Below are positions 15,031 through 22,864 of a stretch of 64,000 nucleotides of DNA, piece by piece. The notes below the pieces were generated by a model. The model was not told where the DNA came from and did not search any database. It saw nothing but the letters and a program-made list of their open reading frames with translations. The stretch's first letter is position 1. Every line of letters begins with the position of its first letter. The stretch comes from Staphylococcus hominis subsp. hominis (GTDB lineage Bacteria > Bacillota > Bacilli > Staphylococcales > Staphylococcaceae): assembly GCF_002901845.1 (NCBI RefSeq), contig NZ_PPQE01000025.1:307658-371657 (forward strand), in the 5' to 3' direction. A program made the translations under genes and the position numbers.

Positions 15031-15852
15031 ATGGCTACGTTTAGAGTTTTTAAAGAGAGTGGAGAGTTTGTAACTGTTCACAAAGCATTTATTCATGATG
15101 CATCACTAAGTTGGAAAGCGAAAGGCATACTTCTTTATTTACTAAGTCGTCCAGACGATTGGCAAATTTATGAAACAGAATTAATAAAACATACGAGTGA
15201 TAAACTAAGCAGCTTGAAGAGTGGATTAAAACAATTAGAAGAAGCGGGTTATATCAAACGTAAAAGAAAACGTGATGATAAAGGACGAATGCAAGGATAT
15301 GAATACGAAGTATATGAACAACCTACCCACATTCGAAAATCAAATGTGGATGAAAAAGAATCTATCCACATGCGAAAATCCAACGTTGGAAAATCCAACG
15401 ACGGAAAAACCGACGTCGGAAAATCCAACGACGGAAAATCGCACACTACTAATAATAATAGAACTAATAATGATAGTACTAAAAATAAAAATACTAATAA
15501 TAACAGCAGTAGTAGCACAAGTGCTACTCAACCACCACAGCCACCTTCAGTGTTTAATTTTTATCAGGAAAACGGCTTTGGCATTTTGAGACCAGTCATT
15601 GTAGATCAAGTTAATGCATGGATAAATGACTTCGGAGCTAATGGTGAAGACATTGTAATTAGAGCATTAAAAGAAGCTGCTGAAAACAATGTTTATAAAT
15701 GGAACTATGTAAATCAAATACTAAAAAACTGGTATGAAAACAATATTAAATCCATTGAAGATGTTGAAGCACGTAAGAAAGAACGAATAAAAAATAACAA
15801 TCAAGCTATAGAGAAAGATTATGATAACTCTCAATATAGTGATTTGTTTTAA
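15031..15852 (+). CDS. DnaD-like replication initiator
   Basis: 273 residues. An N-terminal winged-helix domain (about 1-90: FRVFKESGEFVTVHKAFIHD, WKAKGILLYLLSRPDDWQIY), a low-complexity linker (100-170) and a C-terminal DnaD/DnaB_2 domain (about 175-250: NFYQENGFGILRPVIVDQV, YKWNYVNQILKNWY). It binds the phage origin and recruits the helicase loader encoded next. The linker is encoded by 15-bp tandem repeats that look like origin iterons, so the gene probably contains its own binding site, as lambda O does. Confidence 0.88.
   Translation: MATFRVFKESGEFVTVHKAFIHDASLSWKAKGILLYLLSRPDDWQIYETELIKHTSDKLSSLKSGLKQLEEAGYIKRKRKRDDKGRMQGYEYEVYEQPTHIRKSNVDEKESIHMRKSNVGKSNDGKTDVGKSNDGKSHTTNNNRTNNDSTKNKNTNNNSSSSTSATQPPQPPSVFNFYQENGFGILRPVIVDQVNAWINDFGANGEDIVIRALKEAAENNVYKWNYVNQILKNWYENNIKSIEDVEARKKERIKNNNQAIEKDYDNSQYSDLF
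15374..15440. repeat. Iterons, probable phage replication origin
   Basis: Four head-to-tail 15-bp units starting GAAAA(T/A)CC(A/G)ACG at 15374, 15389, 15404 and 15419, plus a partial fifth. They contain perfect palindromes CCAACGTTGG and CCGACGTCGG. A very AT-rich stretch (15441-15520) follows, suited to strand opening. They encode repeats of KSNxG in the initiator linker. Confidence 0.7.
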
Positions 15853-15863
15853 GGAGGTTGGCC

Positions 15864-16652
15864 ATGAAAGGTTTTAATGAATTGAACTTCAATATCAAAA
15901 CTAAAAGTAAAATCATTGAACAAGAGAATGACATACGTTGTCCTCACTGTGGCAATCTTTACGACTATGTAAAGTTCGATAATGGCCAAGAAGAAAAAAT
16001 AGGATGCGATTGCAAAATTAAACAAATGGCCAAAGAACAAACTAATAGATATAAAAACAAAATTAAACGTCTCGAGATAGAAAAGGTTTTTAAAAACTCA
16101 ATCATACCTGAAGACTTATTGTCCGCTTCTTTCGAGAATTATGAACCTAGAAATGAAAGTCAAGAGAAACTACTAAAACATGCGAAGCGGTATGCAGATA
16201 ACTTTAGTTTAGATAATAAACAGTCATTACTGCTGCAAGGAACTTATGGACTAGGTAAATCACATATCGCTATGTCAATTGTTAAAGAAGTTAAAGACAA
16301 AGGTTTTACTGCACTGTTTATGGATGTGCCACAACTGATTACAGCTTATAGAGATACATTCAATAAAGATAGCAACCTTAATGAAAGACAACTTGATCAA
16401 ATTATTAAAAATGTGGATTTATTAGCACTTGATGATTATGGTACGACGGTTAGTCAATTCGGAAATCAGAAACTCTTTGATGTGATGAATATGAGACAAG
16501 GCAAACATAATATTCTCACAACAAATAATAGTGCAGAAGAACTTTCAAAAAATAAAGACTTTGGAAAGAACTTTAGTCGAGCTTTAAAGAACACAACAAT
16601 TATTAAAGTTTATGGTGATGACTACCGAATGAAAGGAGTTAAAACCCTATGA
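15864..16652 (+). CDS. DnaC-like helicase loader ATPase
   Basis: 262 residues; the ATG at 15864 has ideal spacing from AAGGAGG. An N-terminal zinc knuckle (CPHCG...CDC, about 25-55) is followed by an AAA+ domain with Walker A GTYGLGKS (near 127) and Walker B LLALDDYG (near 187). The family loads the host replicative helicase at the phage origin together with the DnaD-like initiator. Its stop overlaps the next start (ATGA). Confidence 0.92.
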   Translation: MKGFNELNFNIKTKSKIIEQENDIRCPHCGNLYDYVKFDNGQEEKIGCDCKIKQMAKEQTNRYKNKIKRLEIEKVFKNSIIPEDLLSASFENYEPRNESQEKLLKHAKRYADNFSLDNKQSLLLQGTYGLGKSHIAMSIVKEVKDKGFTALFMDVPQLITAYRDTFNKDSNLNERQLDQIIKNVDLLALDDYGTTVSQFGNQKLFDVMNMRQGKHNILTTNNSAEELSKNKDFGKNFSRALKNTTIIKVYGDDYRMKGVKTL

Positions 16653-16810
16653 TTACTGTTGAAGATATACAGAAGTATTTAGAAGTATCACCAACATATG
16701 CACAAAAGCTGATTGATGATGCTAATGGTGATGAAGATAAAGCATATAAAACATTCATTAGAAAGTTGAATGAAAAAAACACAAGACCTGCAGTTATGGA
16801 GGTTATGTAA
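16649..16810 (+). CDS. Small HTH-like phage protein
   Basis: 53 residues beginning MITVEDIQKYLEVSPTYAQKLID, which resembles the helix-turn-helix start of excisionase/MerR-like small proteins. Overlaps its neighbours by ATGA and TAATG, so translation is coupled. It is one candidate for a missing excisionase, though it lies far from int. Confidence 0.55.
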   Translation: MITVEDIQKYLEVSPTYAQKLIDDANGDEDKAYKTFIRKLNEKNTRPAVMEVM

Positions 16811-17043
16811 TGGGTGTTATAGAAGGCGTTAAACATAAATATATTCTCTATGCCAGTGATGGTTGGGAAATGTGCAGCGTCATTCCTTTAAATGATGATT
16901 TGTATAACCTAGGAAATTTAGCAGGTATGTATTATCGAAATATCTTTAAAGGTAATGTAAGCAAAAAAGAATTAGAAAAACTTAAAAGAAAGCACAAGTT
17001 ATACAGAAAAGAAGAACTGAACACTCAACTCAAACTATTTTAG
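16810..17043 (+). CDS. Phage protein, unknown
   Basis: 77 residues, start coupled to the previous stop (TAATG). Ordered first half (VKHKYILYASDGWEMCSVIPL), then a Lys/Glu helix. Not recognised. Confidence 0.6.
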   Translation: MGVIEGVKHKYILYASDGWEMCSVIPLNDDLYNLGNLAGMYYRNIFKGNVSKKELEKLKRKHKLYRKEELNTQLKLF

Positions 17044-17057
17044 GTGGAGTGATGCAA

Positions 17058-17285
17058 ATGATAGTTAAAGTGTTTAGCAACGATAAGTCGATTGAAATTG
17101 GCAAAGATAATGTTTCGATTATCGAATTCTTAAAGCATGTGAGTGGAAACATTGATATTTATCGTCTTACTAACAAAGATGGCCAAACAATTGGATGGGA
17201 AGGTTTCTTTGTTGGCCAATACAAAGTAATTAAGAAAGTCGAAGCGGAACAATTAAATATATTCAATATACTGGAGGCTAAATAA
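17058..17285 (+). CDS. Phage protein, unknown
   Basis: 75 residues from the ATG at 17058, which has the right distance from GGTGGAG. Alternative ATG at 17052. Sequence begins MIVKVFSNDKSIEIGKDN and is of mixed alpha/beta character. Not recognised. Confidence 0.55.
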   Translation: MIVKVFSNDKSIEIGKDNVSIIEFLKHVSGNIDIYRLTNKDGQTIGWEGFFVGQYKVIKKVEAEQLNIFNILEAK

Positions 17286-17287
17286 AT

Positions 17288-17512
17288 TTGAAAGTAGAAG
17301 GTTTAAAAGTAGGTCAGAAGATTAGATTTGCTGCATCTGAATACAGTCTCAGTTATCCAGGCATTGTTGAAGAATTCACGAGTACGACTGAAGCTCAAAA
17401 CTACTTATATCAAGATCGTAGTGTGATTGCTCGTAAATGTAATAAGCGTTTAGAAGAAGATGGCTTAACTTATATATGGGCTAAAGATTATGAGGTGATG
17501 ACATGTTGCTAA
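17288..17512 (+). CDS. Phage protein, unknown
   Basis: 74 residues, TTG start behind GGAGG. VGQKIRFAASEYSLSYPGIVEEF suggests a small beta barrel. Overlaps the next gene by 10 bases. Confidence 0.55.
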   Translation: MKVEGLKVGQKIRFAASEYSLSYPGIVEEFTSTTEAQNYLYQDRSVIARKCNKRLEEDGLTYIWAKDYEVMTCC

Positions 17513-17706
17513 GTGACACAATTAAACAAAATTATAAATATCCATGTAAAGGTAAAACACCTACACAAGTTGAAAAAGAATTAGCTGCAATGGGTGTAGA
17601 AGGTTTTGTTATTCACATGACAAATGTACATGTAACAATGCGAGTGCCTAAAGAAAATAAAATTATAAATAGGAAGTGTTTAAAGGATGGAAGTAGTAGA
17701 AAATAA
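17503..17706 (+). CDS. Phage protein, unknown
   Basis: 67 residues, starting within the end of the previous gene behind GAGGTGATG. Compact, with GKTPTQVEKELAAMGVEGFVI. Overlaps the next start by 20 bases. Confidence 0.55.
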   Translation: MLLSDTIKQNYKYPCKGKTPTQVEKELAAMGVEGFVIHMTNVHVTMRVPKENKIINRKCLKDGSSRK

Positions 17707-17962
17707 GTTTCTATCTAATAAGAACTTCATTAGACATCAAAGACTTTATGATGGAATGCAATATCTATTTAAAGAAGATGATACAGATAATTATTTCAGT
17801 GTAGTGAAACATCAATTTTCTTATGGATATACAGAAGACTTATATGAACTTGCAAAATGTAAACAAATCAATGGAATAAATCATCTTATAAGTGAACCAA
17901 TCGGATATCTTTCAGTAGAACAAGTATTAGAAATTATTAATGGAGGACAAATAAATGACTAA
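17687..17962 (+). CDS. Phage protein, unknown
   Basis: 91 residues, aromatic-rich (Tyr, Phe), ending VEQVLEIINGGQIND. Coupled to both neighbours by overlaps. Not recognised. Confidence 0.55.
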   Translation: MEVVENKFLSNKNFIRHQRLYDGMQYLFKEDDTDNYFSVVKHQFSYGYTEDLYELAKCKQINGINHLISEPIGYLSVEQVLEIINGGQIND

Positions 17963-18272
17963 CACATTAGATCAATTAGTAAAACAAGTTGAAACATGGA
18001 GCGTAGATAAAAACTTACACAATGGTAATCCAGATAGACAAGCACTTAAATTCTATGAAGAAGCGGGCGAAGTAGCTGCTGCATTATCTCGTGGACAAAT
18101 GGACGCATTAACAGACGGTATAGGTGATACAGTCGTTACATTAATTATATTGGCACAACAACATGATATGACGTTAGAGGAGTGTTTGCAGTATGCATAT
18201 GACGAGATAAAAGATAGAAAAGGTGAAATGCGTAATGGCACATTCGTCAAAGAAGCAGACCTTAAAGAGTAA
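17955..18272 (+). CDS. MazG-like nucleotide pyrophosphohydrolase
   Basis: 105 residues, all helical. It has the metal-binding pattern EEAGEVAAAL (about 35-44) and DGIGDTVVTLIILA (54-67) of the all-alpha NTP pyrophosphatase (MazG/dUTPase-2) superfamily. Such phage enzymes hydrolyse (d)NTPs and may adjust nucleotide pools or alarmones during infection. Near the end of the early operon. Confidence 0.82.
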   Translation: MTNTLDQLVKQVETWSVDKNLHNGNPDRQALKFYEEAGEVAAALSRGQMDALTDGIGDTVVTLIILAQQHDMTLEECLQYAYDEIKDRKGEMRNGTFVKEADLKE

Positions 18273-18312
18273 GGACATTTTAGAGAAGGTTAGGGAAGTA
18301 TTAGGAAAATAA
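18235..18312 (+). CDS. Possible very short basic peptide
   Basis: 25 residues (MAHSSKKQTLKSKDILEKVREVLGK) overlapping the end of the MazG-like gene in another frame and ending just before a hairpin. No clear Shine-Dalgarno; listed only as a possibility. Confidence 0.25.
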   Translation: MAHSSKKQTLKSKDILEKVREVLGK

Positions 18313-18315
18313 AAT

Positions 18316-18340
18316 GAGGGCATTAAAGCCCTCTAATATT
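18316..18340 (+). terminator. Hairpin after the MazG-like gene, possible terminator
   Basis: GAGGGC-ATTAAA-GCCCTC followed by TAATATTTT. The U tract is broken. It would separate the early operon from the next rightward gene block and from the antisense gene. Confidence 0.5.
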
Positions 18341-18355
18341 TTAATAGAATTCAGC

Positions 18356-18586
18356 TTATGCTTTCTTAATACCTGAATGGCTTGGAACATTACTTTGAGT
18401 GATAGAAACAATACTTTTTGTATCAATAGTAAAAATCTTATTGTTATCCATTATTATACAAAAATCATCATTTATTTCACTGTAGTTATCGATTTTGTAT
18501 TTTTCACCATCAACTGTAGCTATTCTTGTTACGTAACCATCTTGTAAAGATTTAACAATAGCGTCTTTAACTGCATTTCCTGTCAT
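18356..18586 (-). CDS. Small antisense phage protein, unknown
   Basis: 76 residues, ATG behind GAGGTG, on the opposite strand from the whole early/late region. The centre (DGYVTRIATVDGEKYKIDNYSEINDDFCIIM) looks like a small beta barrel. An extended -10 is found upstream, so it may be expressed in the lysogen. Function not recognised. Confidence 0.6.
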   Translation of the reverse strand: MTGNAVKDAIVKSLQDGYVTRIATVDGEKYKIDNYSEINDDFCIIMDNNKIFTIDTKSIVSITQSNVPSHSGIKKA

Positions 18587-18621
18587 TAAATGTCACCTCA
18601 CTTTCTATAAAAAGTAATTTA

Positions 18622-18627
18622 AGTATA
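18622..18627 (-). promoter_or_regulatory. Extended -10 for the 76-residue antisense gene
   Basis: Minus strand TGATATACT (TGn-TATACT), about 37 bases before the ATG. No good -35, which extended -10 promoters do not need. Confidence 0.45.
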
Positions 18628-18657
18628 TCAAAATACATTGAAAGGAAACGATATATT

Positions 18658-18840
18658 ATGAACAAATACATTGAAACATTCTTAACTGCAATAGCAGCAA
18701 TCGTTATATATAACTCACTTATTAAAATGTATGAATATATTAAATACAAACCTGATGAAGTTGATACTGCGCTAAATGATTATGCATTAGAAACTGATCA
18801 ATTCGATTTAAACAGAATTAAAGCAGAGGTGAGTGAGTAG
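18658..18840 (+). CDS. Small membrane protein, RinB-like in position
   Basis: 60 residues with one N-terminal hydrophobic helix (IETFLTAIAAIVIYNSLIKMYEYI), then a polar tail. GAAAGGAAA is the Shine-Dalgarno. Size, hydrophobic start and place just before the late-control genes recall RinB of staphylococcal phages, but similarity is too weak for a firm call. Confidence 0.5.
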   Translation: MNKYIETFLTAIAAIVIYNSLIKMYEYIKYKPDEVDTALNDYALETDQFDLNRIKAEVSE

Positions 18841-19346
18841 TGCTTTTAGTATATTGGCTACCTGTAATCATTTTATTTCTTATGTGGGCATACACATTAT
18901 ACAAATGGATAAAGACTGAAAGAGAATTAAATCAATCTAGAGAAGAAATTCAACGTTATCAAGAAGAGGAATTAAAAAAAGATGAAAATAATTTATTAAA
19001 TAATTTAAAACTTGAAGGACCAATAACTCAAGAACTATCAATAGATAAAACAAAACGTAAGTTTGGCGAAAGACATAAAATAGACGCATCTAGTTGGTTA
19101 GATAAACAAAAAGAAAACGGATCAATACCAATCAAACAATCATTTGTACTAAAAGGTAAAAGTGGTAGATACTTCCAAGACATACTAACAGTATTTTCGG
19201 AACATGCATTATCAGAAAAAGTAATGGAAACTACTGACGATATTTTAAAAGCAAAGAAATATAGTACACATAAAGAAGCTAACGACGAAGCAATTAAATA
19301 TGATTTTAAAGTTATGGCACTTAATACTTATGTAAAGGAGTTATAG
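18840..19346 (+). CDS. Phage membrane-anchored protein, unknown
   Basis: 168 residues, GTG start one base overlapping the previous stop. N-terminal transmembrane helix (VYWLPVIILFLMWAYTLYKW), an acidic coiled region (30-55), then a soluble domain (80-168). Not recognised. Confidence 0.6.
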   Translation: MLLVYWLPVIILFLMWAYTLYKWIKTERELNQSREEIQRYQEEELKKDENNLLNNLKLEGPITQELSIDKTKRKFGERHKIDASSWLDKQKENGSIPIKQSFVLKGKSGRYFQDILTVFSEHALSEKVMETTDDILKAKKYSTHKEANDEAIKYDFKVMALNTYVKEL

Positions 19347-19349
19347 CAT

Positions 19350-19538
19350 ATGTGGATAGCATTAACTATTATACTCGGCGTACTGCTACTCATTGCGATA
19401 GGTAACAATACAGTGTTACGTCAGGAATTAGATGCACAGAGATATACGAATGTGTATCTGTTTACTAAGTACGTGAGAGATTGTGATATAGAAGATGTGG
19501 AGTTTGAAATACAAAGAGCAAAGAAACAGTTTAAGTAA
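19350..19538 (+). CDS. Small phage membrane protein, unknown
   Basis: 62 residues with an N-terminal hydrophobic helix (MWIALTIILGVLLLIAIG) and a helical, charged C-terminus. Staphylococcal phages carry similar short proteins before the late genes; function unknown. Confidence 0.6.
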   Translation: MWIALTIILGVLLLIAIGNNTVLRQELDAQRYTNVYLFTKYVRDCDIEDVEFEIQRAKKQFK

Positions 19539-19551
19539 TGGAGGTAGCGTA

Positions 19552-19773
19552 ATGGATAATATATTTAATATGGACGGTAGTAAAAAAGAAGATGTTAATA
19601 TTAAAAACCAAATATATGAATTGAAATCGACTTTCCCTTTAATACTTGAAGTGGCCAGATTGAAATCTGAATATCAACGTGAGAGGTTAACAAGTTTAAG
19701 ACAACAAGGTTTTACGGAAGAACAAGCTTTAGAAATTATCAAAGTGGAACGTACACCTTACGACCAACAATAA
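19552..19773 (+). CDS. Small helical phage protein, unknown
   Basis: 73 residues from the ATG at 19552 behind GGAGG. Contains LRQQGFTEEQALEIIKV, a UBA-like helical turn. Fourth gene in a compact block leading to the late regulator. Confidence 0.55.
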   Translation: MDNIFNMDGSKKEDVNIKNQIYELKSTFPLILEVARLKSEYQRERLTSLRQQGFTEEQALEIIKVERTPYDQQ

Positions 19774-19790
19774 ATAATGGAGGTAATCAC

Positions 19791-20225
19791 TTGTACACAC
19801 GAGATGAAGTAAAAGGAATGATCAATGATTATAAGTGGATGCGTAATATTATAGAGTCGCAAGTCTATGACGCAGACAGTACATCTATTGCACAATATGG
19901 TATCGAGTCTGTAATGCCTAAAGCTAAAGGTGGCGTAGGTGATAAGGTATTAGTTAAAGTACTTAATAGAAATAGAGAGTATCGACGTAATGTAAAGATA
20001 CTTAATAAGATAGAGTTCATTGATAAGTATGAAGAATATATAACAGATGATAGAAACTATCACATATTACAAATGCTTAAATTAAACATGCAGCACAAGA
20101 CTATCAAAGACTTAATGGAAATCAATAGTGACTCTAAGTTCTATGCATGTATCAATGAGATAGTTAATGTGTACATGGATGCACAACAAGGACACTACGA
20201 TAAAGAGAAGACATCGAAGAGATAG
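19791..20225 (+). CDS. Probable late-gene regulator (RinA/ArpU-like)
   Basis: 144 residues, TTG start behind GGAGG. Helical protein; the C-terminal half (ILQMLKLNMQHKTIKDLMEINSDSKFYACINEIVNVYMD) reads like a sigma-region-4-type helix-turn-helix. Its position, last gene before HNH/terS, is where RinA-family activators of late transcription stand in staphylococcal phages. The sequence is not clearly RinA itself. Confidence 0.5.
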   Translation: MYTRDEVKGMINDYKWMRNIIESQVYDADSTSIAQYGIESVMPKAKGGVGDKVLVKVLNRNREYRRNVKILNKIEFIDKYEEYITDDRNYHILQMLKLNMQHKTIKDLMEINSDSKFYACINEIVNVYMDAQQGHYDKEKTSKR

Positions 20226-20266
20226 AAGACATCGAAAGTAATGTGCATTAATGATATATATAACTT

Positions 20267-20272
20267 TATAAT
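20267..20272 (+). promoter_or_regulatory. Candidate -10 of the late operon
   Basis: TATAAT in an AT-rich gap after the regulator gene. The 17-base upstream position reads TGCATT, a poor -35, as expected for an activator-dependent promoter. Confidence 0.35.
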
Positions 20273-20302
20273 ATAGCTATACGAATTGAATAAATACTCG
20301 AA

Positions 20303-20331
20303 GGCACATCACATAGGTGGTGTGTCTTTTT
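20303..20331 (+). terminator. Intrinsic terminator in the late-operon leader
   Basis: GGCACATCAC pairs with GTGGTGTGTC (10 pairs, two of them G-U) around ATAG, followed by TTTTTG. It stands between the regulator and the HNH gene, so late transcription must pass it or start after it. Confidence 0.7.
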
Positions 20332-20348
20332 GTTTGGAGTTAATGAAG

Positions 20349-20675
20349 ATGAGTAAAGCATATGCAGATTATATAGAACAACGTACAAAGAATAAAGGTT
20401 TCTACTCTAATGCAAAGTGGCGTAAAACAAGACTGAAGGTATTAGCACGCGATCATTTTGAATGTGTCATGTGTAATGCAGAAGGTAGATTGACGATTAA
20501 TCAGAAACAATCACTAGAAGTTGACCATATTAAAGAGTTAGAAATAAGACCAGATTTAGCATATGAACTTTCTAATCTAAGAACGTTATGTAAATTCCAT
20601 CACAACAAACGTCATGGAAGATTTGAACATAATCCGAATAACCGTAAAAACAAATTCAATGATGAACAATGGTAA
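20349..20675 (+). CDS. HNH endonuclease of the packaging module
   Basis: 108 residues from the ATG at 20349 (9 bases after GGAG; an ATG at 20343 is too close). Zinc/HNH signature: CVMCNAEGRLT, LEVDHIKELEIRPDLAYELSNLRTLCKFHHNKRH (about 40-90). In cos-type staphylococcal phages the HNH protein beside terS is needed together with terminase for cos cleavage. Confidence 0.93.
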   Translation: MSKAYADYIEQRTKNKGFYSNAKWRKTRLKVLARDHFECVMCNAEGRLTINQKQSLEVDHIKELEIRPDLAYELSNLRTLCKFHHNKRHGRFEHNPNNRKNKFNDEQW

Positions 20676-20760
20676 ATCCCCCCGTCTGAATAAATCGCTT
20701 GATGAAAGGCTTCGCGGAAACCGGCGCTTGGGTCAACTCCGCGGATTTATCTTTCAAAAA
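20676..20760. other. Candidate cos site
   Basis: Non-coding, strikingly GC-rich compared with everything around it. It contains CCCCCCG, inverted GCGGA (20714)/TCCGC (20738), the palindrome TCCGCGGA and CCGGCGC. It lies between the HNH and terS genes. These are the features expected of a cos nick and terminase-binding site, but the exact cut cannot be read from one integrated copy. Confidence 0.55.
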
Positions 20761-20827
20761 GACACGTAAGGGGGCTTGACAAATTAAAAAAACAAATAAA
20801 TAAAAAATATGTAAAGGGGGGAGGGGG

Positions 20828-21187
20828 TTGAAAAAAGATAAATATCTTAAAGACAAATTAACTTCTAACCAAATTAAGCGAATCAATGCTTCTGAAGATT
20901 ACTTATTGCAGCAGATAGATGCAGATAATGACATAGAAGTAGAAAAAGTAGAACGATATATTAACTTATTAAAGTTATTTTATGCTTTGGACATTTATAT
21001 TGAACAATCTGGACCTATAACAGTAGTTAAAAATGCATCGCAAGAATATGTTAAACCTAACCCAGCTATTGCAGAAAAGAATAAAGTGAATGGATCGTTG
21101 CTAGCACTTGAGAAATCATTCCACTTAGAAAGAAAAGCCGAAGAAAGACGCAAGCAAGAACAAGCGAAAGGACCTGATTTAACATGA
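20828..21187 (+). CDS. terS: Terminase small subunit, P27 family
   Basis: 119 residues, TTG start after an extremely G-rich Shine-Dalgarno (AAAGGGGGGAGGGGG). Helical, with the P27-type segment ITVVKNASQEYVKPNPAIAEKNKVNGSLLALEKSFHL. Recognises phage DNA for packaging. Overlaps terL by 4 bases (ATGA). Confidence 0.9.
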   Translation: MKKDKYLKDKLTSNQIKRINASEDYLLQQIDADNDIEVEKVERYINLLKLFYALDIYIEQSGPITVVKNASQEYVKPNPAIAEKNKVNGSLLALEKSFHLERKAEERRKQEQAKGPDLT

Positions 21188-22845
21188 AGATACCTAAGTA
21201 TGTTACAGACTATATAGAAAAATACAAATCAGGCAACGTTATTTTTAATAAAGAGCGCGTTAGACTTGTTTCTTTTTTAGAAGATAATATCTTGCAACGT
21301 GATGACCTTTATTTTGATGATCAAAAAATAGAAGATTACATCAAGTTTAGTGAGAAATGGTTTTTTAAACTACAAGACTTTCAAAAATTTATTTCATGTT
21401 TTGTATTCTTATATGAGAAAGATACCAAAACGCCTTATTTCTCAGAATTCTTTATATCGATGGCTCGTGGCGGTGGTAAAAATGGCTACATTAGTACGTT
21501 AGCAGCGTTCTTTATGACACCATTACATGGTATTCCTAAATACAATATGTCAGTAGTAGCTAATAGTGAGAAACAAGCACGAGTAAGCTTCAGAGAAATC
21601 TATGAAATGATAGAAAGTAACAACTTATATATTACAGGTGAACGACCTAATAACCCTTTTTATTTAAGTAAGGTTTATGTAGAAGGAACAAGCACTAAAT
21701 CTCAATTTTTATTCGATACATCTAATGAGAAAACAAAAGATGGCGCTCGTGAAGGTTGTATTTTCTTTGACGAAGTCCATGCTTACGTAAAAGATACAAT
21801 CATTAACATCAAACGAAGTGGACTAGGTAAGGTTGCACATCCACGTACTTTCTACATCGGTACTGACGGATATGTAAGAGAAGGTTTCTTAGATAGATTA
21901 AAAGAAAGAGCAGACAACGTATTAAAAGGTATAAATCCTGAAGATAGATTATTCCCTTTCATCTGTAAAATTGATGATAAAGAAGAAATAGATAAACCAG
22001 ATTTATGGGAAAAAGCAAATCCTATGTTCGAAAATCCAAAAAGTAAATATGGCGCTCAATTATTCAAAGAAGTACATCAACAGTATTTAGGACTTCAATT
22101 TAATCCATCTAATCGACCAGAATTTATGACTAAACGAATGAACATGCCTGAAACCGATACTCAAAGTGTTGTAGCACCGTGGGATGACATAATGGCTACA
22201 AATCGACCTATACCTCCACTTGAAAATAATGAATGTATTGGTGGACTTGACTATGCAAGTTTAAAAGATTTTGCAGCAGTCGGTTTATTATTTAGATCTG
22301 GTGATGATTATATTTGGAAAACTCACTCATTCGTTAGAAAAGAGTTCCTTGATAAATACAAATTAAAGCCACCTATTCATGAATGGGAGAAAAAAGGTTT
22401 ACTCACAATTGTAGACGAACCAACGATAAACCCTAAGCATATTATTGATTGGTTTATTGAAGCGCAAAAGAATTATGGACTACAAAAAGTCGTAGCTGAT
22501 AACTTCCGAATGGATTTACTTAGACCATTATTTGAAGATGCAGGAATTGAATATGAAGTAATAAAAAACACTCGTGCAATTCAATCATTACTTGCACCAA
22601 GAGTTGAAGATATGTTCGCACAACATCATCTTATCTTTGGTGATAACCCTCTAATGCGTTGGTACACACAAAATGTAGCCGTTAAGATACGCAAGGACGG
22701 CAATAAAGAATACGAAAAGAAAGAGCCAATAAGACGTAAAACTGATGGTTTCCAAGCCCTTATACATGCATTGTATAGAGCAGATGATTTAAAAGATTCT
22801 AATTTAGAAGAAGAAATCAATCTGTTAAGGGGCTTGAGATTTTAA
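21184..22845 (+). CDS. terL: Terminase large subunit
   Basis: 553 residues, the usual length for HK97-type TerL. ATPase domain with Walker A-like SMARGGGKNGY (about 92-102) and Walker B IFFDEVHAY (about 196-204). The nuclease domain is marked by GGLDYASLKDFAAVG (about 355-369) and further acidic residues near VADNFRMDLL. The motor drives DNA into the prohead and cuts at cos. Confidence 0.96.
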   Translation: MKIPKYVTDYIEKYKSGNVIFNKERVRLVSFLEDNILQRDDLYFDDQKIEDYIKFSEKWFFKLQDFQKFISCFVFLYEKDTKTPYFSEFFISMARGGGKNGYISTLAAFFMTPLHGIPKYNMSVVANSEKQARVSFREIYEMIESNNLYITGERPNNPFYLSKVYVEGTSTKSQFLFDTSNEKTKDGAREGCIFFDEVHAYVKDTIINIKRSGLGKVAHPRTFYIGTDGYVREGFLDRLKERADNVLKGINPEDRLFPFICKIDDKEEIDKPDLWEKANPMFENPKSKYGAQLFKEVHQQYLGLQFNPSNRPEFMTKRMNMPETDTQSVVAPWDDIMATNRPIPPLENNECIGGLDYASLKDFAAVGLLFRSGDDYIWKTHSFVRKEFLDKYKLKPPIHEWEKKGLLTIVDEPTINPKHIIDWFIEAQKNYGLQKVVADNFRMDLLRPLFEDAGIEYEVIKNTRAIQSLLAPRVEDMFAQHHLIFGDNPLMRWYTQNVAVKIRKDGNKEYEKKEPIRRKTDGFQALIHALYRADDLKDSNLEEEINLLRGLRF

Positions 22846-22864
22846 AGGAAGGAGGGAGTAAGTT

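Noticed and set aside
15374-15440. Short tandem repeats as a CRISPR array
   Set aside because: Units are head-to-tail with no spacers and lie in frame in the initiator gene.
20206-20240. Repeated GAAGACATCGAA at the end of the regulator gene
   Set aside because: A short local duplication spanning a stop codon; nothing suggests a functional element.
20775-20804. TTGACA before terS as a promoter
   Set aside because: No acceptable -10 at 16-18 bases; the segment is more likely part of the cos/terminase-binding region.
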